Translations under genes and position numbers: made by a program
Source: Gammaproteobacteria bacterium HGW-Gammaproteobacteria-13
GTDB taxonomy: Bacteria > Pseudomonadota > Gammaproteobacteria > Pseudomonadales > Pseudomonadaceae
Length of the DNA: 64,000 bases
Reading direction: 5' to 3'
Assembly: GCA_002840155.1 (NCBI GenBank)
Contig: PGZH01000008.1
Location: forward strand, 1-64,000
The notes under the pieces: generated by a model
Told to the model about the DNA's origin: nothing
Database searches by the model: none
Seen by the model: the letters and a program-made list of their open reading frames with translations, nothing else
In this document: piece by piece, positions 44,753 through 53,256 of the stretch
How positions within the stretch are numbered: position 1 is the stretch's first letter
Layout: each line of letters opens with the position of its first letter

Positions 44753-45757
44753 TTGAACGCACCCATAGAACCACTCCGTTTTATCCTTGAACCCTTTGAG
44801 GCTCGCCGCTTCGCTAACCTGTGCGGCCAATTTGATGAGCACCTGCGCCTGATCGAACAGCGCCTAAGCATCGAATTGCGCAACCGCGGCAACCAGTTCG
44901 AACTGGTCGGCACCGCCGGTCAGACCCGCGCTGCCGAGCAGCTACTGCGCCGCCTGTACCGCGAGGCCGAAAACACCGAATTGTCGCCCGACCTGGTGCA
45001 CCTGTTTCTGCAGGAGTCCGGGATCGAGGAAATGAGCAACCCGACCGTCGAAGCCAGCGTCGCCCTGCGCACCCGCAAGGGCATGATTCGCCCACGCGGG
45101 GCCAATCAGCAGCGCTACGTCAAAGCCATTCTCGACCACGACATCAATTTCGGCGTCGGCCCAGCCGGTACTGGCAAAACCTATCTGGCCGTGGCCTGCG
45201 CCGTGGATGCCTTGGAGCGCGAGCAGATTCGCCGCATCCTGCTGGTACGCCCGGCGGTAGAGGCTGGCGAGAAACTCGGCTTCCTCCCCGGCGACCTGTC
45301 GCAGAAGATCGATCCTTACCTGCGCCCGCTGTACGACGCACTGTACGAGATGCTCGGTTTCGAGCAGGTGGCCAAGCTGATCGAAAAGCAGGTGATTGAA
45401 GTCGCGCCGCTGGCCTATATGCGCGGCCGCACGCTGAACAACAGCTTTATCATCCTCGACGAAAGCCAGAACACCACCCTGGAACAGATGAAGATGTTCC
45501 TCACCCGCATCGGCTTCGGCTCCACTGCGGTGATTACCGGCGACATCACCCAGGTCGACCTGCCGCGCGGCACCAAAAGCGGCCTGACCCACGTGATCGA
45601 CGTGCTGCGTGACGTGCCGGGTATCAGCTTTACCCACTTCAAGCCCAAGGACGTAGTGCGCCACCCACTGGTGCAGCGCATCGTCGAAGCCTACGAGCGC
45701 TACGACAACCGCATGCACGGCAAGCTGGATGACGAGCAGGATGAGCGCAATGCTTGA
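44753..45757 (+). CDS. ybeZ: PhoH-family ATPase (PhoH-like/YbeZ)
   Basis: P-loop ATPase of 334 residues. Walker A is GPAGTGKT (136-143), Walker B is [12 protein letters not shown] and the sensor region is [14 protein letters not shown]. It partners YbeY in ribosome maturation in several bacteria. The start is TTG without a clear Shine-Dalgarno; the N-terminal sequence from this codon is the family start. It overlaps ybeY. Confidence 0.93.
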   Translation: MNAPIEPLRFILEPFEARRFANLCGQFDEHLRLIEQRLSIELRNRGNQFELVGTAGQTRAAEQLLRRLYREAENTELSPDLVHLFLQESGIEEMSNPTVEASVALRTRKGMIRPRGANQQRYVKAILDHDINFGVGPAGTGKTYLAVACAVDALEREQIRRILLVRPAVEAGEKLGFLPGDLSQKIDPYLRPLYDALYEMLGFEQVAKLIEKQVIEVAPLAYMRGRTLNNSFIILDESQNTTLEQMKMFLTRIGFGSTAVITGDITQVDLPRGTKSGLTHVIDVLRDVPGISFTHFKPKDVVRHPLVQRIVEAYERYDNRMHGKLDDEQDERNA

Positions 45758-46208
45758 GCTTGACCTGCAGATCGCCAGCGACGCCGCCGCCCTGCCGAGC
45801 GAGGCGCAGTTTCGCGCCTGGTGCGAGATTGCCCTGCGCCAGCGCAGCGCCGACTCCGAGCTGACCATTCGCCTGGTCGATGAAGCCGAGGGTCGCGAGC
45901 TCAATCACACCTGGCGTCATAAGGATTACGCCACCAACGTACTATCCTTCCCTGCCGATATACCGGACGAGATGCTGGATATACCACTGCTCGGTGATCT
46001 GGTGATCTGCGTGCCTGTGGTTGAGCGCGAAGCCCAGGAACAAGCTAAAACCAGCGAAGCGCATTGGGCGCACCTGGTGATCCACGGCTGCTTGCACCTG
46101 CTCGGCTACGACCACATCGACGATGAGGAAGCCGAAGAGATGGAAGCGCTGGAACGAGAATTGCTGGCTGAATTGGGTCACCCCGACCCCTACGCCGACC
46201 ACGAATAA
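45750..46208 (+). CDS. ybeY: Endoribonuclease YbeY (16S rRNA maturation)
   Basis: Zinc endoribonuclease of 152 residues involved in 16S rRNA 3' end maturation and ribosome quality control. The metal site is [11 protein letters not shown] (His112, 116, 122). I chose MLELDLQ at 45750 over two upstream ATGs because AGGATGAG precedes it at a usable distance. It overlaps the PhoH stop. Its TAA stop is the left flank of a TIR element. Confidence 0.95.
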   Translation: MLELDLQIASDAAALPSEAQFRAWCEIALRQRSADSELTIRLVDEAEGRELNHTWRHKDYATNVLSFPADIPDEMLDIPLLGDLVICVPVVEREAQEQAKTSEAHWAHLVIHGCLHLLGYDHIDDEEAEEMEALERELLAELGHPDPYADHE

Positions 46209-46346
46209 GAGGGCACCTACAAACTACTGCGCTCGGCCATACTGCGTTGCACTCAGTCTCAAATGCTCATGTACAACTCGTACACTGCGCTTTTCGACTG
46301 AGCGCGCCTTGCCTGGCCATCGCTCGCTACGTTTGTAAGTACCCTC
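46209..46346. repeat. 138-bp TIR element inserted at the ybeY stop codon
   Basis: Ends GAGGGCACCTACAAAC and GTTTGTAAGTACCCTC (two mismatches), flanked on both sides by TAA, the left of which is the ybeY stop. The centre, read on the minus strand, has GTACGAGTTGTACATGAGCA, matching the element at 53117. No gene or terminator is seen in 46347-46393. Confidence 0.8.
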
Positions 46347-46393
46347 TAAATAGAAACCCAACTGAAATTACAAAAGGTTCCTGAGTAACCACC

Positions 46394-47233
46394 ATGAGCG
46401 AAGACCGATCGAGCAACGAGCAGAAGTCCTGGTTTAACAGACTGACCCAGGCTTTTGCTCATGAGCCGAAAAACCGCAAGGAATTGCTGGAAGTGCTGCG
46501 CGAAGCGCATCAGAACAAGCTGCTCGACAGCGAAGCACTGGCCATCGTTGAAGGTGCAATTCAGGTCGCCGACCTGCAGGTTCGCGACATTATGGTGCCG
46601 CGCTCACAGATGATGAGCATCAAGGCCAACCAGACGCCCAAGGAATTCCTGCCCTCGATCATCGAAGCGGCGCACTCGCGCTATCCCGTGGTCGGTGAGA
46701 GCCTGGATGACGTGGTCGGCATCCTGCTGGCCAAGGATCTGCTGCCACTGATCCTCTCGGGCGAACAGCCCAATTTCAATATCAAGGACCTGCTGCGCCC
46801 GGCCACCTTCGTGCCCGAGTCCAAGCGCCTTAACGTGCTGCTGCGTGAGTTCCGCGCCAACCACAACCACATGGCCGTGGTCATCGACGAGTACGGCGGT
46901 GTGGCCGGCCTGGTGACCATCGAGGACGTGCTGGAGCAGATCGTCGGCGATATCGAAGATGAACACGACGTGGAAGAAGACAGCTACGTCAAACCGCTGC
47001 CCTCCGGCGATTTCCTGGTCAAGGCGCTGACGCCGATTGAAAGCTTTAACGAAGCCTTCGATACCGAATTCTCCGATGACGAGTTCGACACCGTCGGCGG
47101 CCTGGTGATGAGCGCCTTCGGCCACCTGCCCAAGCGCAACGAAGTCACCCAGATCGGCGAATTCCGCTTCCGCGTACTCAACGCCGACAGCCGCCGCATT
47201 CACCTGCTGCGCCTGAGCCCGGTTAGCAACTGA
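46394..47233 (+). CDS. corC: HlyC/CorC family transporter-associated protein
   Basis: Cytoplasmic protein of 279 residues: two CBS domains (about 70-190, with IMVPRSQMMSI, FRANHNHMAVVIDEYGGVAGLVTIEDVLEQIVGDI) and a C-terminal CorC/HlyC domain (about 205-275). It is linked to magnesium and cobalt efflux. It lacks the membrane DUF21 domain, as CorC does. Located between ybeY and lnt, the usual order. Confidence 0.94.
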   Translation: MSEDRSSNEQKSWFNRLTQAFAHEPKNRKELLEVLREAHQNKLLDSEALAIVEGAIQVADLQVRDIMVPRSQMMSIKANQTPKEFLPSIIEAAHSRYPVVGESLDDVVGILLAKDLLPLILSGEQPNFNIKDLLRPATFVPESKRLNVLLREFRANHNHMAVVIDEYGGVAGLVTIEDVLEQIVGDIEDEHDVEEDSYVKPLPSGDFLVKALTPIESFNEAFDTEFSDDEFDTVGGLVMSAFGHLPKRNEVTQIGEFRFRVLNADSRRIHLLRLSPVSN

Positions 47234-47335
47234 CCCAGTTAACGGCCACCTGCAACGGTGGCCGGTTCGCAACACTTCCCCCGCCTGCTCTGCCGCTTTA
47301 CCCTTGCGCCACCTCAATCCAAGGATCTGCATGCA

Positions 47336-48856
47336 ATGCACTGGATAACCCGACCTGGCTGGCCCGGCACCCTGATCGCGCTGTTGGCCGGCGCTATCAC
47401 GCCCCTGGCGCTGGCGCCGTATGACCTGTGGCCGCTGGCCATCCTCTCCATCGCCCTGTTCTACCTCGGTCTGCGTGATCTCACGCCGCGTCAGGCGGTG
47501 CTGCGTGGCTGGAGTTATGGCTTTGGCGTATTCGCCGCCGGCACCAGCTGGGTGTACGTCAGCATCCACGATTACGGCGCGGCATCGCCGCCCTTGGCGG
47601 TGTTTCTGACCCTGCTGTTTGTCGGCGGCCTGGGTCTGCTGTTCGCTCTCAGCGCCTGGGTCTGGACGCGCTGGCTGCGCCGGGTCGAAGCGCCGCTGGC
47701 CGACGCATTGGCCTTCGCTGCGCTGTGGCTGGCGCAAGAGGCCTTCCGCAGTTGGTTTCTCACCGGCTTCCCCTGGCTGTATGCCGGTTACAGCCAGTTG
47801 GATGGCCCGCTGGCCGGTCTGGCCCCAGTCGGTGGTGTATGGCTGCTGTCGTTTGCCCTGGCGCTGAGCGCCGCGCTGCTGGTGAATCTGGCGCAACTGC
47901 GCGCTCGCAAGGCGTTTCTCGCCATCGGCGTTGTGCTGCTAATCGCCCCATGGATCGCCGGCCTTGCCCTCAAGGGCCACGCATGGACCCAACCGCTAGG
48001 CGAACCGCTAAGTGTCTCGGCCATGCAGGGCAATATCGAACAGAACATGAAATGGGACCCCGAGCAGCTTAACGCGCAGCTCGCGCTGTACCGCGACATG
48101 ACCTTCAGCGCCAAGCCGACCGACCTGATCGTCTGGCCGGAAACCGCCATCCCGGTGCTCAAGGACCGCGCCCAGGGCTACCTGGGTATGATCAATCGCT
48201 TCGCCAATGAGCGGAATGCCGCGCTGATTACCGGCGTGCCGATTCGCCAAAGCAACGAGCGCGGCGAACAGCGCTACTACAACGGCATCAGCGTGGTCGG
48301 CCAGGGCAGCGGCGATTACCTCAAGCAGAAACTGGTGCCGTTTGGTGAATACGTGCCGCTGCAGGAGCTGCTGCGCGGGCTGATCGCCTTCTTCGACCTG
48401 CCGATGTCCGACTTCGCCCGCGGCTCCGCCGAGCAGAGCTTGCTGCAGGCCAAGGGCCACTCGATTGCTGCGTTTATCTGCTACGAAGTGGTCTACCCGG
48501 AGTTTTCCGCCGGCCTGGCCGCGCAGAGCGACCTGCTGCTGACCATCAGCAACGACACCTGGTTTGGCCGCTCCATCGGCCCGCTGCAACACTTGCAGAT
48601 GGCGCAGATGCGCGCGCTGGAAGCCGGCCGCTGGATGATCCGCGCGACCAACAACGGCGTCACCGCGCTGATCGACCCGCAAGGCCAGATCACCACGCAA
48701 CTGCCGCAGTTCGAACAGGCGGTGCTCTATGGCCAGGTGCAGCCGATGCAGGGGCTCACGCCTTACCTGTACTGGCGCGGCTGGCCGATGCTGATTATCT
48801 GTCTGTTGTTATTTGCCTGGGCGCTGCTGGCCAGCCGTATGGCCAAAACGCTTTAG
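47336..48856 (+). CDS. lnt: Apolipoprotein N-acyltransferase
   Basis: Inner-membrane enzyme of 506 residues that adds the third acyl chain to lipoproteins. About six N-terminal helices precede a nitrilase domain with the catalytic triad Glu269 (VWPETAIP), Lys332 (KLVPFGEY) and Cys382 (FICYEVVYPE), and a final helix anchors the C-terminus. Start MHWITRPGW was chosen; an ATG 5 bases earlier is out of frame and stops after five codons. Confidence 0.96.
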   Translation: MHWITRPGWPGTLIALLAGAITPLALAPYDLWPLAILSIALFYLGLRDLTPRQAVLRGWSYGFGVFAAGTSWVYVSIHDYGAASPPLAVFLTLLFVGGLGLLFALSAWVWTRWLRRVEAPLADALAFAALWLAQEAFRSWFLTGFPWLYAGYSQLDGPLAGLAPVGGVWLLSFALALSAALLVNLAQLRARKAFLAIGVVLLIAPWIAGLALKGHAWTQPLGEPLSVSAMQGNIEQNMKWDPEQLNAQLALYRDMTFSAKPTDLIVWPETAIPVLKDRAQGYLGMINRFANERNAALITGVPIRQSNERGEQRYYNGISVVGQGSGDYLKQKLVPFGEYVPLQELLRGLIAFFDLPMSDFARGSAEQSLLQAKGHSIAAFICYEVVYPEFSAGLAAQSDLLLTISNDTWFGRSIGPLQHLQMAQMRALEAGRWMIRATNNGVTALIDPQGQITTQLPQFEQAVLYGQVQPMQGLTPYLYWRGWPMLIICLLLFAWALLASRMAKTL

Positions 48857-48878
48857 CAACCTGCGCAACCCGCTACTC

Positions 48879-49095
48879 GTAGGGTGGGTTAGGCCGCGCC
48901 CGCTCCCGGCGGACTTGCGGCATTCACCCCATCCTTGGGGATTGCGCATAACCGTAGGCTATAAGCTGCTGCGTTGCCCGTTGCGCCGTAACCCACCAGG
49001 CGGTTGAAAGGCCGACTACCGCTTGGTGGGTTACTCAGCGCTCCAGCCCCGCATAGGCTTCCACATCGCGGCCATGCGCTGCTAACCCACCCTAC
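48879..49095. repeat. 217-bp GTAGGGTGGGTTAG inverted-repeat element
   Basis: Exact 14-bp ends GTAGGGTGGGTTAG and CTAACCCACCCTAC. Nested inside (about 48990-49035) is a second palindrome GTAACCCACC...GGTGGGTTAC. The sequence is non-coding and lies between lnt and pxpC, whose 3' end it nearly touches. Confidence 0.8.
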
Positions 49096-49103
49096 AAAAG
49101 CGC

Positions 49104-50009
49104 CTATATCCGGCGAAAAAAGCGGTAAAACTCGCGCAGCTCAGCCTGCGCGTCGCCGATGCTGACCGGGGTGAAGCGCAGTGGATGGTGCGCCGGACAC
49201 TGCGCCAGGCGGCCCTGATCGAGCGGGTGCAGCCAACCGAGCAGCGGATAACCGCCCATGCTCTGGTGGTCGGCCTGCAGGATAATCGGCTGGCCATCCG
49301 GCGGCACCTGAATCGCCCCACGACCAACCCCCAATGACCACTGCCGCACGGGCGGCTGCACGGCCTCACCGAGCAGCCGCGCGCCCATACGGTCGGAGTG
49401 CGGGCTGAGCTGCCAGGTCTGAGCGAAGAAGCCCTGCAACTGATCTTCCTCGAAACTCGCCGCATCGCCGCCGGTAATCACCCGCAGCAAGGGTTTGCAG
49501 GCGTAATCCGGCAGATAGGGCCAGGGCACGCTGACGCCGCGGGTGAAATGCGCAGGCCGACAAGCCAGCAGATCCCCTGCCTGCAACGCCTGCCCCAGCC
49601 CTTCGCGCAGCTGCACGCTGACGCTACCCAGCACCGGCGCTGCAATAAAACCGCCCGACACCGCCAGGTAGGCGCGCTGGCCACTGCGGGCAAAGCCCAG
49701 ACGCAGCAGCTGCCCTTTGCGCAGCGGCAGGCGCGTCCACAAGGGCTGCGGCTGATCATCCACACTCAGCGGCACTTGGGCGCCGCAAACCGCCACCCAG
49801 GTGTCGACCTCGGCCTGCAACTCGACGCCGCCCAGGGCGATTTCCAGCAGCGGCGTGCCCCAGGGATTGTTCAGCAGATGATTGGCCCAGGCCGCGCCAT
49901 GCCAATCCAGCGGTCCGGCCGGCGATACGCCAAGATGTTGCCAGCCCTGTCGCCCGGCATCCTGCAACAGGCTTTGCGGCCCTGGTTTGAGCACCCGCAG
50001 GCCGCTCAT
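49104..50009 (-). CDS. pxpC: 5-oxoprolinase subunit PxpC
   Basis: Subunit of ATP-dependent 5-oxoprolinase (biotin-dependent-carboxyltransferase-like family), 301 residues. Family segments: QDAGRQGWQHLGVSPAGPLD (about 18-37), the NNPWGTPLLEIALGG region and the C-terminal MGGYPLLGWLHPLDQGRLAQ. It opens the ring of 5-oxoproline to glutamate together with PxpA and PxpB. It starts in a 4-base overlap with pxpB. Confidence 0.92.
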   Translation of the reverse strand: MSGLRVLKPGPQSLLQDAGRQGWQHLGVSPAGPLDWHGAAWANHLLNNPWGTPLLEIALGGVELQAEVDTWVAVCGAQVPLSVDDQPQPLWTRLPLRKGQLLRLGFARSGQRAYLAVSGGFIAAPVLGSVSVQLREGLGQALQAGDLLACRPAHFTRGVSVPWPYLPDYACKPLLRVITGGDAASFEEDQLQGFFAQTWQLSPHSDRMGARLLGEAVQPPVRQWSLGVGRGAIQVPPDGQPIILQADHQSMGGYPLLGWLHPLDQGRLAQCPAHHPLRFTPVSIGDAQAELREFYRFFRRI

Positions 50010-50683
50010 AAATGACCGCCTTCGCGGATAAAGTCGCGCTCATCGATGCTGCGAAAACGCACCTGATCACCCAGCGCCAGCGGGCATGGCGGCGTTTGTG
50101 CGGCGTTGAACAGCGACCAGGGGCAGCGACCGATCAGGTGCCAGCCGCCGGGCGAGCTGTGCGGGTAGATCGCCGTTTGCCGCTCGGCAATCGCCAGGCT
50201 ACCGGCCGGCACGGCAATGCGCGGGGTGGTGCGGCGTGGCAAGGCCAGGCGCGCGTCCAGCTCAGCGAGGTAGGCAAACCCCGGAGCAAAACCAATCGCG
50301 CCAACGCGGTACTCGCTCGCCGCATGCAGTTCGATCACCTGAGCGACACTGAGCTGACACAGAAGCGCGACCTCGGCGAGGTCTTCACCGTTATACAAGA
50401 TAGGGATTTCATGCAGCCGCCCGGCCTGCGCGACAAAGGGTTCGGCCAGCCAGCGCTCCAGCAGCGGTTTGAGCCGCTCGGCCAGCTCCAGGTGATCGGT
50501 GCGCATCAGGTCGTAGTGCAGTAGCAGGCTGGTCCAACCCGGCACCAGATCGGTAAGCACTTCACCCAACTCGCCACGGATGCGCTCGGCCAGCAGGGCG
50601 ATCCGTTGCGGCAGCTGCGCATCCGGCTGCTCGGCCAGCACCAGCAGCAGCGCTTCGGCACCGGCCGGTTCGAGGCGGATCAT
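50006..50683 (-). CDS. pxpB: 5-oxoprolinase subunit PxpB
   Basis: KipI-like allophanate-hydrolase subunit 1 family protein of 225 residues. The conserved segments are IPILYNGEDLAEVA (about 128-141), IGFAPGFAYLAELD and the C-terminal PHSSPGGWHLIGRCPWSLF (about 178-196). It is the middle gene of pxpABC, overlapping both neighbours by 4 bases. Confidence 0.93.
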   Translation of the reverse strand: MIRLEPAGAEALLLVLAEQPDAQLPQRIALLAERIRGELGEVLTDLVPGWTSLLLHYDLMRTDHLELAERLKPLLERWLAEPFVAQAGRLHEIPILYNGEDLAEVALLCQLSVAQVIELHAASEYRVGAIGFAPGFAYLAELDARLALPRRTTPRIAVPAGSLAIAERQTAIYPHSSPGGWHLIGRCPWSLFNAAQTPPCPLALGDQVRFRSIDERDFIREGGHL

Positions 50684-51423
50684 AGAGCGTCCAGGCTGGC
50701 CCGCAAACGCCGCAGCACGGCCAGGGAGTCGGCGTTATCGCCATGCACGCACAGGCTGTCAGCGCGCAACTGCAGCGGCTTGCCATCAATATCGGCAAAC
50801 GGCTCGCCTTGAGCAATCGCCAGGGCCTGCTGGAAAATCCGCTGCGGATCATGGTGCACCGCGCCGCTCAAACGCCGAGGCGCCAACTGCCCATCGGCCA
50901 GGTAAGCACGGTCAGCAAAGGCCTCGAACATCAGCGGCACATCGGCGGCATCGGCCAGGCGCAGCTCACGGCTGTTATCGGCCAGCGCCAGCACCATCAG
51001 CGGCAAGCCCTTGCGGTAACTGGCGCAAGCTTCAAGCACCGCGTTGAACAGCGCATCGTCACGCACCAGGTCGTTGTACAACGCGCCATGCGGTTTGACG
51101 TAGGCCAACTGGGTGCCGGCCGCGCGGCAGAAGGCATCCAGCGCGCCGAGCTGATACAGCACCAGCGCGGTGACCTCCTCTGGCGAGCAGGCGATATGCC
51201 GACGGCCGAAACCGAGCAAATCCGGATAGGCCGGGTGTGCACCAATGCTCACCCCATGCTGCACCGCCAGGGCGACGGTGCGTTGCATGGTCAGCGGGTC
51301 GGAAGCATGAAAGCCGCAAGCCAGGTTGGCCTGATCAACCAGCGGCATGGCATGCACATCATCGCCCATGCTCCATACGCCGAAGCTTTCACCCATATCG
51401 CAGTTCAGCAGGATTGTTTTCAT
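50680..51423 (-). CDS. pxpA: 5-oxoprolinase subunit PxpA
   Basis: LamB/YcsF family protein of 247 residues. It begins MKTILLNCDMGESFG and contains NLACGFHASDP and the GAHPAYPDLLGFGRR metal/substrate region, followed by VKPHGALYNDL. I used the ATG at 51423; a GTG two codons upstream is also possible and neither has a strong Shine-Dalgarno. First gene of pxpABC, which detoxifies 5-oxoproline formed from glutamine and glutathione. Confidence 0.93.
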   Translation of the reverse strand: MKTILLNCDMGESFGVWSMGDDVHAMPLVDQANLACGFHASDPLTMQRTVALAVQHGVSIGAHPAYPDLLGFGRRHIACSPEEVTALVLYQLGALDAFCRAAGTQLAYVKPHGALYNDLVRDDALFNAVLEACASYRKGLPLMVLALADNSRELRLADAADVPLMFEAFADRAYLADGQLAPRRLSGAVHHDPQRIFQQALAIAQGEPFADIDGKPLQLRADSLCVHGDNADSLAVLRRLRASLDAL

Positions 51424-51471
51424 GCCCACAAGCTTAGTGGTGCATTGCCGTGGCGGGAAGCCTGGGCCGGA

Positions 51472-51939
51472 TCAATAAGCCAGTTTGAGGCGATCCAGCT
51501 CCTGCTTGCTGATCGCGGGTTGATCCTTCTTCGGCTGCCAGTGCTTGCCGCTCCAGGCGTCTTCACCGACCCAGGCTTTGAACAACTGCAGATTGGCCTG
51601 GCGTTCGGCTTCATCATTACCCAGGTGCTGGTACATGCCGCCCGGCTTGCCCTTGCCGTTGCTCTGGCCATCATCCAGTTGACGCATCAGCGAGCCGGTT
51701 TGCGGCCAGCCGATAAAGTGCAGAAGCTCGGCATAGCTGTCCATGCGCGGCCCTTTGTTCTGCTTCTTGTAGGCGTCTTTATTCTGTTGCCACTGCCCCC
51801 AATACACCGAGGTATTGCCATGGCACGTGGCGCAGCGCGCCTGCCAAAGCGGCTGGATCTGCTTGCTATAAGTAATGCTCTCGGCCTGGGCCAAGGGGGC
51901 CGTCAGGGCGGCGGCGAACATGAGTGATTTCAGCTTCAC
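51472..51939 (-). CDS. Small periplasmic c-type cytochrome
   Basis: Protein of 155 residues with a signal peptide ending at LAQAES. It has one heme-c motif CATCH (36-40), soon followed by WGQWQQNKDAYKK, and a Met in GGMYQHLG (about 100-107) that could be the second axial ligand. It is the last gene of the leftward receptor-PepSY-reductase series, 84 bases after the reductase. It could pass electrons in the periplasm (inference). Confidence 0.85.
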   Translation of the reverse strand: MKLKSLMFAAALTAPLAQAESITYSKQIQPLWQARCATCHGNTSVYWGQWQQNKDAYKKQNKGPRMDSYAELLHFIGWPQTGSLMRQLDDGQSNGKGKPGGMYQHLGNDEAERQANLQLFKAWVGEDAWSGKHWQPKKDQPAISKQELDRLKLAY

Positions 51940-52023
51940 GGGGTTTTCTCTACGGGTAACCAGGCTGCTTTCTAGCGAACAGCGCTACGTTTGGGAAATT
52001 GACTGTCGCGATGCAGCTAATAG

Positions 52024-53112
52024 TCAAAGCCGAACCAGCTGTAGCGGCTCCTTGGGAATACAGCAGCAGGCCAGAATCTGTCCGGCCGGTAGAGCCAAAG
52101 CCGGCTGTTGCCGCCACTCCACTGCGCCCTTGCAGCCCAGCCGGCAGCTGCCGCAATGCCCGCCCCAGCAATCCGCCGCCAGCTCCACGCCCTGTTCGTG
52201 CAGGGCATGCAGCAGGCTCGGCTGGCCGTTGTAGTCCAGCGCCTCACCTTGCCAATCCAGAGCGAACTGCCCGGCACCCGCACCCAGGGCGCCCGCGCCG
52301 AAAGCCTCCCAATGCACCCGTGAATCAGGCAGGCCGAGATCGCTCAAATGCGCTAAACAAGCCTTGAGCAAAGCGTCACCGGCGCAGATAAACACTTCGC
52401 TGTCGGCCGTGACGATCTCGCTCAAGCGCTGCCGATCCAGCCGCCCCTGCCAAGCCGAGGGAGCCTGACTGTCGCGACTAAGCGCAGGGCGGTAATCGAA
52501 CTCAGGATGCGCAGCGGCCAGCGTCAGCAGCTCCTGGTGATAGGCCAGAGCCGCCTGGTCACGCCCGCCATAGAGCAAGGTCAGACGCCGACCACCTGGC
52601 CGCTTGAGCCAGGCATGCAGCATGGCGCGCATCGGCGTGATGCCAACGCCGCCGGCAATCAGTACCAAGTGCGGGCCATGCTGCGACTCTAGGGTGAAGT
52701 GCCCGGCCGGCGGCAGAATGCGCAGCGAACGCCCCGGCTGCGCCTGCTCGGCCAGCCACTGGCTCATCCGCCCCAGCGCTTCGCGCTTGATACACAGCTG
52801 ATACTGCCAAGGCCGTGAGTGCCAGGCCGCCAGGGAATAGCAGCGGCGCATGGGCCGCGAACCGGGCGGCTGGGCAAGAATGGTGAGGAACTGCCCCGGC
52901 GCGAAACGCGGCAGCGGCAAGCGCCAGGGATGCACCAGCTCCAGATGCAGCAGGTCCTCGCTCAGCCATTGGCTGCGGCGAATGCGCAGACGCCGGCCCA
53001 GGCGCTGCTGGCGACCCTGCCACCAGAGCCACAGGCCGTGCAGGCTGATGGCCAGAGTCGCCAACGCGCCGAGCAGGCTCAGGCCGATCAGCAGCGCGGC
53101 GAGGTAGATCAT
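52024..53112 (-). CDS. Membrane-anchored ferredoxin reductase with C-terminal 2Fe-2S domain
   Basis: Protein of 362 residues: an N-terminal hydrophobic anchor (about 3-33), an FAD-binding barrel (RFAPGQFLTIL, MRRCYSLAAW), an NAD(P)H domain (GGVGITPMRAMLHAWL and ICAGDALLKACLAHL) and a plant-type [2Fe-2S] domain with Cys315, 320 and 323 and a C-terminal Cys near 349-351. It should move electrons from NAD(P)H to a membrane or periplasmic acceptor. A TIR element lies directly before its ATG, which leaves no Shine-Dalgarno. The original start probably overlapped the PepSY stop as TAAATG. Confidence 0.87.
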   Translation of the reverse strand: MIYLAALLIGLSLLGALATLAISLHGLWLWWQGRQQRLGRRLRIRRSQWLSEDLLHLELVHPWRLPLPRFAPGQFLTILAQPPGSRPMRRCYSLAAWHSRPWQYQLCIKREALGRMSQWLAEQAQPGRSLRILPPAGHFTLESQHGPHLVLIAGGVGITPMRAMLHAWLKRPGGRRLTLLYGGRDQAALAYHQELLTLAAAHPEFDYRPALSRDSQAPSAWQGRLDRQRLSEIVTADSEVFICAGDALLKACLAHLSDLGLPDSRVHWEAFGAGALGAGAGQFALDWQGEALDYNGQPSLLHALHEQGVELAADCWGGHCGSCRLGCKGAVEWRQQPALALPAGQILACCCIPKEPLQLVRL

Positions 53113-53116
53113 TTAG

Positions 53117-53256
53117 CAGGCCGTTGAAAAACGTAGGCGAGGCAGCCGAGACAAGGCAAAAACAGGCGAAAAAGCGGAGTGTACGAGCTGTACATGAGCA
53201 TTTTGAGCCTGTTTTTAACGCCGTATCGGCAACGCAGGTAGTTTTTCAACGGTCTG
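53117..53256. repeat. 140-bp TIR element splitting the iron operon
   Basis: Ends CAGGCCGTTGAAAAAC and GTTTTTCAACGGTCTG (one mismatch), flanked by a 4-bp direct duplication TTAG on both sides (53113-53116 and 53257-53260). The centre holds GTACGAGCTGTACATGAGCA and an internal arm pair AACAGGC/GCCTGTT. It separates the PepSY stop codon from the reductase start codon. The same centre occurs at 46209-46346 and a fragment at 35440. Confidence 0.88.
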
